A DNA stretch of 5,138 nt, from contig NZ_CAMPHI010000097.1 of the NCBI RefSeq assembly GCF_946885955.1, positions 1-5,138 of the forward strand. The letters are read 5' to 3'. This DNA comes from an uncultured Pseudomonas sp. (GTDB taxonomy: Bacteria; Pseudomonadota; Gammaproteobacteria; Pseudomonadales; Pseudomonadaceae). Shown piece after piece: positions 1 through 5,138 of this stretch. Numbering within the stretch: the first letter of the stretch is position 1; the number at the start of each line of letters is the position of its first letter. A program made the position numbers and the translations under genes. The notes below the pieces were generated by a model, which did not search any database, had not been told where the DNA came from, and saw only the letters and a program-made list of their open reading frames with translations.

Positions 1-4
1 AACC

Positions 5-39
5 CGTTACCCATGTCTCCCGACAGGCGTTACCCATGT
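5..39. repeat. 12-base direct repeat pair, possible mobile-element end
   Basis: The 12-mer cgttacccatgt occurs at 5-16 and again at 28-39, a period of 23 bases. The similarity continues imperfectly for about six more bases after each copy. Closely spaced copies of a gttacccatgt motif remind me of the ends of DDE-integrase (IS21-like) insertion sequences in pseudomonads, but that is from memory and unverified. No transposase gene is present in the window. The repeat could instead be a binding site for a regulator of a gene left of the window. The repeat is certain; its meaning is not. Confidence 0.5.
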
Positions 40-56
40 ATACCGGCTGAACACCA

Positions 57-91
57 TGCGCACCAGCGATGGCGCAGATTCCTGGTGCGCA
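57..91. repeat. 10-bp perfect inverted repeat, 15-base loop
   Basis: The arm tgcgcaccag (57-66) is the exact reverse complement of 82-91, with a 15-base spacer. No T tract follows on either strand, so it is not a standard intrinsic terminator. It lies 18 bases after the direct repeats, and the two may belong to the same remnant element or operator region. No gene can be supported in 1-167: the only plus-strand frame there (69-266) has no recognisable protein character. Confidence 0.45.
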
Positions 92-167
92 CGGCGCACC
101 CTACGGAGTCAGCCCCCTAAACTTAAGGTCGACGCCTGAGCGCAACAGAGTACGGGGACATAGCCAT

Positions 168-192
168 AAAAAAGGCCACCCGAAGGTGGCCT
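168..192 (-). terminator. glnA intrinsic terminator
   Basis: Read on the minus strand, an 8-bp stem (AGGCCACC with GGTGGCCT) closes on a TTCG loop and runs into six T residues (168-173). It begins 18 bases after the glnA stop codon. The UUCG tetraloop is an exceptionally stable RNA loop. On the plus strand the same hairpin is followed only by an interrupted pyrimidine tract, so it would be weaker in that direction. It suggests that most glnA transcripts end here, rather than reading into the nitrogen-regulation genes that usually follow glnA in Pseudomonas. Confidence 0.9.
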
Positions 193-210
193 CTTGTCTT
201 GCGTACCGGC

Positions 211-1617
211 TTAGACGCTGTAGTACAGGTCGTATTCCAGCGGGTGTACGAAGGTGCGGACCTTGATTTCTTCTTCGCTCTTCAGTTCGAGGTAAGCGTC
301 GATGAAGTCGTCGGAGAATACGCCGCCCTTGGTCAGGAACGCGCGGCCCTTGTCCAGCTCTTCCAGGGCTTCTTTCAGGCTGCCGCACACCTGCGGGATC
401 AGCTTGCCTTCTTCCGGCGGCAGGTCATAGAGGTTCTTGTCAGCGGCATCGCCGGGGTGAATCTTGTTCTGGATGCCGTCGAGGCCGGCCATCAGCAGTG
501 CGGCGAAGCACAGGTAAGGGTTGGCAGCCGGATCCGGGAAGCGCGCTTCGATGCGGCGGGCTTTCGGGCTGGAAACGTAAGGGATACGGATCGAGGCGGA
601 GCGGTTGCGGGCCGAGTAGGCCAGCATTACCGGGGCTTCGAAGCCCGGGACCAGACGCTTGTAGGAGTTGGTCGACGGGTTGGTGAAGCCGTTCAGTGCT
701 TTACCGTGCTTGATGATGCCGCCGATGAAGTACAGGGCGGTATCGGACAGGCCGGCATAGCCTTCGCCAGCGAAGGTGTTCTTGCCGTCTTTGCTGATCG
801 ACATGTGTACGTGCATGCCCGAGCCGTTGTCGCCATACAGCGGCTTCGGCATGAAGGTCGCGGTTTTGCCGTAGGCATCGGCCACGTTGTGCACGCAGTA
901 CTTCAGGGTCTGAACTTCGTCAGCCTTGGCGACCAGGGTGTTGAACTTCACGCCGATCTCGTTCTGGCCGGCAGTCGCCACTTCGTGGTGGTGAACTTCG
1001 ATGACCAGGCCCATTTCTTCCATGGCATTACACATGGCGGTACGGATTTCGTGGTCGTGGTCGCACGGCGGAACCGGGAAGTAGCCGCCTTTGACGGCAG
1101 GGCGGTGGCCCTTGTTGCCGCCTTCGATGTCGCCATCGGTCATCCACGAGCCTTGTTCGGAGTAGATCTTGAACATCGAGCCAGAGATGTCGGACTTGAA
1201 CTTCACTTCGTCGAAGATGAAGAACTCGGGCTCAGGGCCGACGAATACGGTGTCGCCGATGCCGGTGCCTTTGAGGAATTCTTCAGCGCGCTTGGCGATC
1301 GAGCGCGGGTCACGGTCGTAGCCCTGCATGGTGCTCGGCTCGACGATGTCGCAGACCAGAATCAGGGTCGGCTCTTCGGTGAACGGGTCCAGAACGGCGG
1401 TGTCGTCGACCGGCATCAGGATCATGTCGGAGGCTTCGATACCTTTCCAGCCATGGATGGAGGAACCGTCGAACATTTTGCCGTGTTCGAAGAATTCGTC
1501 GTCCAGGGCGTCGCGTGCCGGCATGGTCACGTGATGCTGTTTGCCCTTGGTATCAGTGAAGCGCAGGTCAACCCACTTCACGTCGTGTTCTTTGATCAAT
1601 TGAATCGACTTCGACAT
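211..1617 (-). CDS. glnA: type I (GSI-beta) glutamine synthetase
   Basis: Makes glutamine from glutamate, ammonia and ATP in the cytoplasm, the main entry of ammonia into metabolism; the family forms dodecamers. The product is 468 residues, the usual length. The N-terminal beta-grasp domain covers roughly residues 14-98, including Asp50 of the DGSSI loop, and the catalytic domain covers about 105-466. Visible active-site residues are Glu129 and Glu131 (GPEPEFF), Glu212, Glu220, the NGSGMHVH block with His269, the flap Glu327, Arg339 and Glu357. Tyr397 in KNLYDLP is the adenylylation site of GSI-beta enzymes, so control by GlnE is expected. The start is the ATG at 1617, which gives the family's MSKS-type N-terminus and has GGAGGA four bases upstream; an in-frame ATG 22 codons earlier is annotated separately. 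The gene is divergent from thiI and has its own terminator. Upstream sites indicate NtrC/sigma54 control. Confidence 0.98.
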   Translation of the reverse strand: MSKSIQLIKEHDVKWVDLRFTDTKGKQHHVTMPARDALDDEFFEHGKMFDGSSIHGWKGIEASDMILMPVDDTAVLDPFTEEPTLILVCDIVEPSTMQGYDRDPRSIAKRAEEFLKGTGIGDTVFVGPEPEFFIFDEVKFKSDISGSMFKIYSEQGSWMTDGDIEGGNKGHRPAVKGGYFPVPPCDHDHEIRTAMCNAMEEMGLVIEVHHHEVATAGQNEIGVKFNTLVAKADEVQTLKYCVHNVADAYGKTATFMPKPLYGDNGSGMHVHMSISKDGKNTFAGEGYAGLSDTALYFIGGIIKHGKALNGFTNPSTNSYKRLVPGFEAPVMLAYSARNRSASIRIPYVSSPKARRIEARFPDPAANPYLCFAALLMAGLDGIQNKIHPGDAADKNLYDLPPEEGKLIPQVCGSLKEALEELDKGRAFLTKGGVFSDDFIDAYLELKSEEEIKVRTFVHPLEYDLYYSV

Positions 1618-1621
1618 GCTG

Positions 1622-1627
1622 TCCTCC
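1622..1627 (-). promoter_or_regulatory. glnA ribosome-binding site
   Basis: GGAGGA on the minus strand sits four bases before the ATG at 1617 and supports the 468-residue start. The surrounding ten bases (CCTGGAGGAC) recur exactly 64 bases upstream, in front of another in-frame ATG. Confidence 0.85.
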
Positions 1628-1636
1628 AGGTGGATG

Positions 1637-1655
1637 GGGCTCGAATGGTGAGCCC
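1637..1655 (-). other. small hairpin in glnA leader
   Basis: GGGCTC and GAGCCC form a 6-bp perfect stem around a 7-base loop, ending about 10 bases upstream of the glnA Shine-Dalgarno sequence. It lies in the predicted leader of both promoter transcripts. No T tract follows, so it is not a terminator. It may only expose or insulate the ribosome-binding site. Confidence 0.35.
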
Positions 1656-1680
1656 TCAATAATGCGGTGCAGCCCGGCGG

Positions 1681-1691
1681 CATAGTCCTCC
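1681..1691 (-). promoter_or_regulatory. second Shine-Dalgarno plus in-frame ATG upstream of glnA
   Basis: Reading the minus strand, GGAGGA (1686-1691) is followed after two bases by an ATG (1681-1683) in frame with glnA, with no stop between. Use of this start would add 22 residues (beginning MPPGCTALL) to GlnA. The spacing of two bases is shorter than the usual 5-9, so it is probably weaker than the main start. The segment gtcctccagg (plus strand) is identical at 1621-1630 and 1685-1694. The extension is not part of the known GSI fold, so I keep the start at 1617. Confidence 0.4.
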
Positions 1692-1713
1692 AGGGCAACC
1701 TGCCTCACAAGAG

Positions 1714-1729
1714 AGCAAATTGCATGCCA
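1714..1729 (-). promoter_or_regulatory. sigma54 promoter of glnA (glnAp2-like)
   Basis: On the minus strand the sequence TGGCATGCAATTTGCT matches the sigma54 consensus TGGCAYRNNNNTTGCW at every defined position, with GG and GC ten bases apart. The predicted start of transcription is near 1703, giving a leader of about 86 bases before the glnA ATG. Sigma54 promoters need an ATP-hydrolysing activator, and two NtrC-like sites stand upstream at typical enhancer distance. Expected behaviour is strong glnA transcription under nitrogen limitation. Confidence 0.9.
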
Positions 1730-1795
1730 GTGCCCCGGAATGGGCTAGATGCCTGAAACACAGGCGTGGCGGGGGCTGACCGGAAATGCATGGTA

Positions 1796-1824
1796 AATAT
1801 TTGCACCTATTTAGTGCGTATCAA
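1796..1824 (-). promoter_or_regulatory. possible sigma70 promoter of glnA (glnAp1-like)
   Basis: On the minus strand, TTGATA (1819-1824, 5 of 6 to TTGACA) and AATATT (1796-1801, 4 of 6 to TATAAT) are separated by 17 bases. The start would be near 1789, about 172 bases before the glnA ATG. The spacer is almost exactly the nearer NtrC-like site. In E. coli the sigma70 promoter glnAp1 is likewise overlapped by an NtrC site and repressed by NtrC. The -10 match is only moderate, so the parallel in position is the main support. Confidence 0.5.
1802..1818. promoter_or_regulatory. NtrC-binding site, proximal
   Basis: TGCACC, five bases, then AGTGCG matches the NtrC palindrome TGCACC-N5-GGTGCA at 10 of 12 positions and contains the perfect core GCAC-N7-GTGC. 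Its centre (1810) lies 107 bases upstream of the predicted sigma54 start, almost the same as the -108 site of E. coli glnA. It also lies inside the spacer of the candidate sigma70 promoter, so bound NtrC could block that promoter while activating the sigma54 one. Confidence 0.75.
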
Positions 1825-1832
1825 TCTGCCTG

Positions 1833-1849
1833 TGCGCTTTGTTGGTGCG
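1833..1849. promoter_or_regulatory. NtrC-binding site, distal
   Basis: TGCGCT, five bases, then GGTGCG matches the NtrC consensus at 9 of 12 positions. The centre is at 1841, 31 bases (about three helical turns) from the proximal site and 138 bases upstream of the predicted sigma54 start. E. coli glnA has its pair at about -108 and -140. On its own this match would be weak; spacing and phase make it convincing. Confidence 0.65.
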
Positions 1850-1872
1850 TGCCGGAACTCCGAGAGGATTTT

Positions 1873-1903
1873 TGGTCAAAGCTTGAGCAATTTCCGCTAT
1901 AAT
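1873..1903 (+). promoter_or_regulatory. sigma70 promoter of thiI
   Basis: A perfect TATAAT stands at 1898-1903, with a poor -35 candidate TGGTCA (1873-1878, 4 of 6) at a long 19-base spacing. The predicted start is near 1910, which gives a leader of about 37 bases to the thiI ATG. The leader has a run of seven T residues (1915-1921) and no Shine-Dalgarno match. It points away from the glnA promoters, which lie 70-190 bases upstream. Confidence 0.65.
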
Positions 1904-1946
1904 CCGCGCCCCTGTTTTTTTGGCCGGCATGGCGCCCCCTGTTTTC

Positions 1947-3401
1947 ATGAAACTGATCGTTAAAGTCTTCCCGGAAATCACCATCAAGAGTCGGCCGGTG
2001 CGTAAGCACTTTATCCGGCAGCTGGCGAAGAATATTCGATCGGTTTTGCGTGAGCTCGATCCGCAGCTGCAAGTCAGCGGCGTGTGGGACAACCTCGAAG
2101 TCGAAACCCGCATCACTGACGAGAAGATTCTCCAGGTGATGATCGAACGACTCGCCTGCCTGCCGGGTATCACTCATTTCCTCCAGGTCGACGAATACCC
2201 GCTGGGCGATTTCGACGACGTGCTGGAGAAATGCAAACTGCACTTCGCCGAGCAACTGCCGGGCAAGATCTTCGCCGTGCGCTGCAAGCGCGCCGGCAAG
2301 CACGCCTTCAGCTCCATGGACATCGAGCGTTATGTCGGCAGCCAGTTGCGCCAGCAATGCGGCGCCGCCGGCATCGACCTGAAGCACCCGGAAGTGGAAG
2401 TGCGCATGGAGATCCGCGACCAGCGCCTGTTCGTCATCCACAACCAGCACCAGGGCCTGGGCGGTTATCCGCTGGGTTCGCTGGAGCAGACCCTGGTGCT
2501 GATGTCCGGCGGTTTCGATTCCACCGTCGCCGCTTATCAAATGATGCGCCGCGGACTGATCACCCATTTCTGCTTCTTCAACCTCGGCGGCCGCGCCCAC
2601 GAGTTGGGGGTGATGGAAGTCGCGCATTACCTGTGGCAGAAGTTCGGCAGCTCCCAGCGCGTGCTGTTTATCAGCGTGCCGTTCGAGGAAGTGCTCGGCG
2701 AGATTCTCGGCAAGGTCGACAACAGCCAGATGGGCGTGATCCTCAAGCGCATGATGCTGCGCGCCTCGACGCGCATGGCCGAACGCTTGCAGATCCATGC
2801 GCTGGTCACCGGCGAGGCGATTTCCCAGGTCTCCAGCCAGACCCTGCCGAACCTCTCGGTAATCGACGCGGCCACCGACATGCTGGTGCTGCGCCCGCTG
2901 ATCGCCAGCCACAAGCAGGACATCATCGACACCGCCACGCGCATCGGCACCGCCGAGTTCGCCAAACACATGCCGGAGTATTGCGGGGTGATTTCGGTCA
3001 ACCCGACGACCAAGGCCAAGCCCGAGCGTATCGCCTACGAAGAGGCGCAGTTCGACATGGCGGTCCTCGAACGCGCCATCGAGCGCGCGACACTGCTGCC
3101 GATCGACAAGGTGATCGACGAGCTGGGCAAGGACCTGAAGATCGAGGAAGTCGGCGAAGCCCTGGCTGGCCATGTCATCATCGACATCCGCCACCCGGAC
3201 AGCGCCGAAGAGCAGCCACTTGAGCTGCCCGGCATCGAAGTGCAGACGCTGCCGTTCTACGCGCTGAATAGCCGTTTCAAAGAGTTGGATGCCAATCGCC
3301 AGTACCTGCTGTATTGCGATAAAGGCGTGATGAGTCGTTTGCATGCCCACCATTTGCTCAGCGAGGGGCATGCCAATGTGCGCGTTTATCGTCCGACATA
3401 A
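1947..3401 (+). CDS. thiI: tRNA 4-thiouridine synthetase ThiI with rhodanese domain
   Basis: Uses ATP to activate U8 of tRNA and inserts sulfur carried as persulfide from IscS, giving 4-thiouridine; in enterics it also supplies sulfur for the thiazole of thiamine. The product is 484 residues against about 482 in E. coli. It has a ferredoxin-like N-terminal part and THUMP domain (to about residue 165), then a PP-loop pyrophosphatase domain with SGGFDS at 187-192 (Asp191) and Lys323. A C-terminal rhodanese domain (about 405-484) carries Cys457 in [11 protein letters not shown]. Cys346 in PEYCGVI is the equivalent of E. coli Cys344, the partner of Cys456, so the enzyme looks fully active. The start giving [10 protein letters not shown] matches the family, but no Shine-Dalgarno precedes it; an in-frame ATG at 1929 also lacks one. 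It is divergent from glnA and lies 163 bases before typA on the same strand. Confidence 0.97.
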   Translation: MKLIVKVFPEITIKSRPVRKHFIRQLAKNIRSVLRELDPQLQVSGVWDNLEVETRITDEKILQVMIERLACLPGITHFLQVDEYPLGDFDDVLEKCKLHFAEQLPGKIFAVRCKRAGKHAFSSMDIERYVGSQLRQQCGAAGIDLKHPEVEVRMEIRDQRLFVIHNQHQGLGGYPLGSLEQTLVLMSGGFDSTVAAYQMMRRGLITHFCFFNLGGRAHELGVMEVAHYLWQKFGSSQRVLFISVPFEEVLGEILGKVDNSQMGVILKRMMLRASTRMAERLQIHALVTGEAISQVSSQTLPNLSVIDAATDMLVLRPLIASHKQDIIDTATRIGTAEFAKHMPEYCGVISVNPTTKAKPERIAYEEAQFDMAVLERAIERATLLPIDKVIDELGKDLKIEEVGEALAGHVIIDIRHPDSAEEQPLELPGIEVQTLPFYALNSRFKELDANRQYLLYCDKGVMSRLHAHHLLSEGHANVRVYRPT

Positions 3402-3415
3402 GACGCCCGGGTTGA

Positions 3416-3445
3416 ATGGCGGGAGCATCCGCCATCGCCCTCCCG
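3416..3445 (+). other. two mutually exclusive hairpins after thiI
   Basis: ATGGCGG (3416-3422) pairs with CCGCCAT (3429-3435) around six bases. Alternatively CGGGAG (3420-3425) pairs with CTCCCG (3440-3445) around 14 bases; the two share bases and cannot both form. A further small stem (gactg/cagtc, 3445-3459) follows. No T tract is present, so an intrinsic thiI terminator is not supported. Termination may be Rho-dependent, or transcription may continue into typA. Confidence 0.35.
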
Positions 3446-3496
3446 ACTGTCAGGCAGTCTGAAGCTGCCGCCATGCCCTTACACCGCCTGGCCGAA

Positions 3497-3528
3497 TTCG
3501 CATTTAGTTAATACTCGCCGCCTAGACT
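3497..3528 (+). promoter_or_regulatory. weak candidate typA promoter
   Basis: TAGACT (3523-3528) matches the -10 consensus at 4 of 6 and lies about 37 bases before the typA start codon. The best -35 candidate, TTCGCA (3497-3502), is 4 of 6 but 20 bases away, which is too long for a strong promoter. A GCCGC/GCGGC stem (3517-3521 with 3531-3535) overlaps it. The 163-base gap and lack of a clear alternative make a local promoter plausible, but this placement is a guess. Confidence 0.2.
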
Positions 3529-3564
3529 TAGCGGCACACCGAATCCTCTGATCGAGATACACAA

Positions 3565-5138
3565 GTGATCGAAAATCTACGCAACATCGCCATCATCGCC
3601 CACGTCGACCACGGTAAGACCACCCTGGTAGACAAACTCCTGCGCCAGTCCGGCACCCTTGAGCGCAACGAGCTCAACGACGAGCGCGTGATGGACAGCA
3701 ACGACCAGGAGAAAGAGCGCGGCATTACCATTCTCGCCAAGAACACCGCGATCAACTGGAACGGCTACCACATCAACATCGTCGACACCCCCGGCCACGC
3801 CGACTTCGGTGGCGAAGTTGAGCGCGTAATGTCGATGGTTGACTCCGTGCTGCTGCTGGTCGACGCCCAGGACGGCCCGATGCCGCAAACCCGCTTCGTG
3901 ACCAAGAAGGCCTTCGAAGCCGGTCTGAAGCCAATCGTGGTGATCAACAAGGTTGACCGTCCGGGCGCGCGTCCGGACTGGGTTCTGGACCAGATCTTCG
4001 ACCTGTTCGACAACCTCGGCGCCACCGAAGAACAGCTGGACTTCAAAGTCGTCTACGCCTCGGCCCTGAACGGCATCGCCGGTCTCGACCACACCGACAT
4101 GGCCGAAGACATGACCCCGCTGTACCAGTCCATCGTCGACAACGTGCCGTCCCCGCAGGTTGATATCGACGGTCCGTTCCAGATGCAAATCTCCGCACTG
4201 GACTACAACAGCTTCCTCGGCATTATCGGCGTTGGCCGTATCGCCCGTGGTCGCGTCAAGCCGAACACTCCGGTGGTCGCCATCGACGCCGAGGGCAAGA
4301 AGCGTAACGGCCGTATCCTCAAGCTGATGGGTCACCACGGCCTGCACCGCATCGACGTGGAAGAAGCCACCGCCGGCGACATCGTCTGCATCAGCGGTAT
4401 GGATCAGCTGTTCATCTCCGACACCCTGTGCGACATCAACAACGTCGAGGCGATGAAGCCGTTGACCGTCGACGAGCCGACCGTGTCCATGACCTTCCAG
4501 GTCAACGATTCGCCGTTCTGCGGTAAAGAAGGCAAGTTCGTCACCAGCCGCAACATCAAGGAGCGTCTGGACAAGGAGCTGCTGTACAACGTGGCCCTGC
4601 GTGTTGAAGAAGGCGACAGCGCCGACAAGTTCAAGGTCTCCGGCCGTGGCGAGCTGCACCTCTCGGTACTGATCGAAACCATGCGTCGCGAAGGCTTCGA
4701 AATGGGCGTCGGTCGTCCGGAAGTGATCATCCGTACGGTCAACGGCGTGAAGCAGGAACCCTTCGAGAACGTCACTATCGACACCCCGGAAGATTCCCAG
4801 GGCAAGGTCATGGAAGAGATGGGCCTGCGTAAGGGCGACCTGACCAACATGGTGCCGGATGGCAAGGGCCGCGTACGTCTGGAATACAACATCCCTGCTC
4901 GTGGTCTGATTGGTTTCCGTAACCAGTTCCTGACCCTGACCAACGGTGCTGGCATCCTGACCTCGATCTTCGATCGCTACGACACCATGAAGTCCGGCGA
5001 CATGTCCGGCCGTCAGAACGGTGTTCTGGTATCGGTAGAAACCGGCAAGGCCCTGACCTACTCCCTGGAAACCCTGCAGGCGCGCGGCAAGCTGTTCGTC
5101 GAGCACGGCCAGGAAATCTACAACGGTCAGATCGTCGG
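3565..5138 (+). CDS. typA: ribosome-associated GTPase TypA/BipA, 3' end beyond window
   Basis: A translational GTPase related to EF-G that binds the ribosome and supports 50S assembly and growth under stress or cold. The first 524 residues are present with no frameshift; the family is about 605 long, so roughly 80 C-terminal residues are missing. GTPase motifs are all present: AHVDHGKT (12-19), RGITI with Thr55, DTPGH (74-78), NKVD (128-131) and SAL (166-168). A beta-barrel domain II follows (about 200-290), then EF-G-like domains III and V (SGRGELHLS from 359; from about 398), then the start of the TypA-specific C-terminal domain, preceded by [11 protein letters not shown]. The start is GTG: the frame has a stop at 3529-3531 and no other start codon between. 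The Shine-Dalgarno is weak (GAGA, seven bases upstream). It follows thiI on the same strand. Confidence 0.97.
   Translation, partial: MIENLRNIAIIAHVDHGKTTLVDKLLRQSGTLERNELNDERVMDSNDQEKERGITILAKNTAINWNGYHINIVDTPGHADFGGEVERVMSMVDSVLLLVDAQDGPMPQTRFVTKKAFEAGLKPIVVINKVDRPGARPDWVLDQIFDLFDNLGATEEQLDFKVVYASALNGIAGLDHTDMAEDMTPLYQSIVDNVPSPQVDIDGPFQMQISALDYNSFLGIIGVGRIARGRVKPNTPVVAIDAEGKKRNGRILKLMGHHGLHRIDVEEATAGDIVCISGMDQLFISDTLCDINNVEAMKPLTVDEPTVSMTFQVNDSPFCGKEGKFVTSRNIKERLDKELLYNVALRVEEGDSADKFKVSGRGELHLSVLIETMRREGFEMGVGRPEVIIRTVNGVKQEPFENVTIDTPEDSQGKVMEEMGLRKGDLTNMVPDGKGRVRLEYNIPARGLIGFRNQFLTLTNGAGILTSIFDRYDTMKSGDMSGRQNGVLVSVETGKALTYSLETLQARGKLFVEHGQEIYNGQIV

Noticed and set aside
199..1662. 487-codon plus-strand open frame opposite glnA
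   Set aside because: It is the antisense shadow of a certain gene, common in GC-rich DNA, and its translation has no recognisable domain.
1751..1765. gcctg/caggc 5-bp inverted repeat between the glnA promoters
   Set aside because: Only 5 bp around a 5-base loop; too short to claim a regulatory structure or factor-binding site.
1819..1831. IHF-like site (TATCAA) near the glnA enhancer
   Set aside because: The second half of the IHF consensus is absent and the site is upstream of, not between, enhancer and promoter.
1811..2173. 120-codon minus-strand frame across the start of thiI
   Set aside because: It overlaps the thiI start, its promoter and an NtrC site, and its translation looks random.
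2231..3223. 330-codon plus-strand frame inside thiI
   Set aside because: A +1-type shadow frame of thiI, rich in R, A, P and H, with no domain and no ribosome-binding site of note.
1821..3428. 535-codon minus-strand open frame opposite thiI
   Set aside because: It mirrors thiI codon by codon, has a low-complexity composition rich in H, D, V, A and L, and no family features. It would also run across the thiI promoter and glnA enhancer.
3416..3445. REP-type repeat element after thiI
   Set aside because: The hairpin is single copy in the window and does not match the Pseudomonas REP forms I know.
3577..5106. 509-codon minus-strand open frame opposite typA
   Set aside because: The plus strand encodes unmistakable TypA with all GTPase motifs; the antisense frame is a by-product of codon bias.

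Overview
The window most likely comes from a Pseudomonas chromosome, probably the P. fluorescens group. This rests on recalled protein sequences and codon use, not on a search. It holds three conserved housekeeping genes: glnA (glutamine synthetase, minus strand, complete), thiI (tRNA 4-thiouridine synthetase, plus strand, complete) and typA/bipA (ribosome-associated GTPase, plus strand, cut by the right edge). Base composition is fairly GC-rich, and all three reading frames are intact with their catalytic residues in place.

Region by region. Bases 1-167 are non-coding. They carry a 12-base direct repeat and a 10-base inverted repeat that could be the worn end of a mobile element. Bases 168-192 are the intrinsic terminator of glnA, with a UUCG tetraloop. 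glnA fills 211-1617 on the minus strand. The 329-base divergent intergenic region (1618-1946) is the most informative non-coding part. Reading leftward it has two NtrC-like enhancer sites, a possible sigma70 promoter overlapping the nearer site, a full consensus match to a sigma54 promoter, and a leader with a duplicated Shine-Dalgarno segment and a second in-frame ATG. Reading rightward it has a TATAAT promoter for thiI. thiI fills 1947-3401. A 163-base gap with small hairpins but no convincing terminator leads to typA, which starts with GTG at 3565 and is still open at 5138.

How the parts work together. glnA assimilates ammonia, and its control region closely parallels the classic enterobacterial glnAp1/glnAp2 arrangement: NtrC sites about 107 and 138 bases upstream of the sigma54 start, 31 bases apart. 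thiI and typA both act in translation (tRNA thiolation and ribosome function) and point the same way, so they may share some transcripts, although typA probably also has its own promoter. In E. coli glnA and typA are divergent direct neighbours, so here thiI sits between two genes that are adjacent in enterics. I found no undescribed system. The points worth a second look are the glnA control region, the duplicated ribosome-binding segment of glnA, and the repeats at the left edge.
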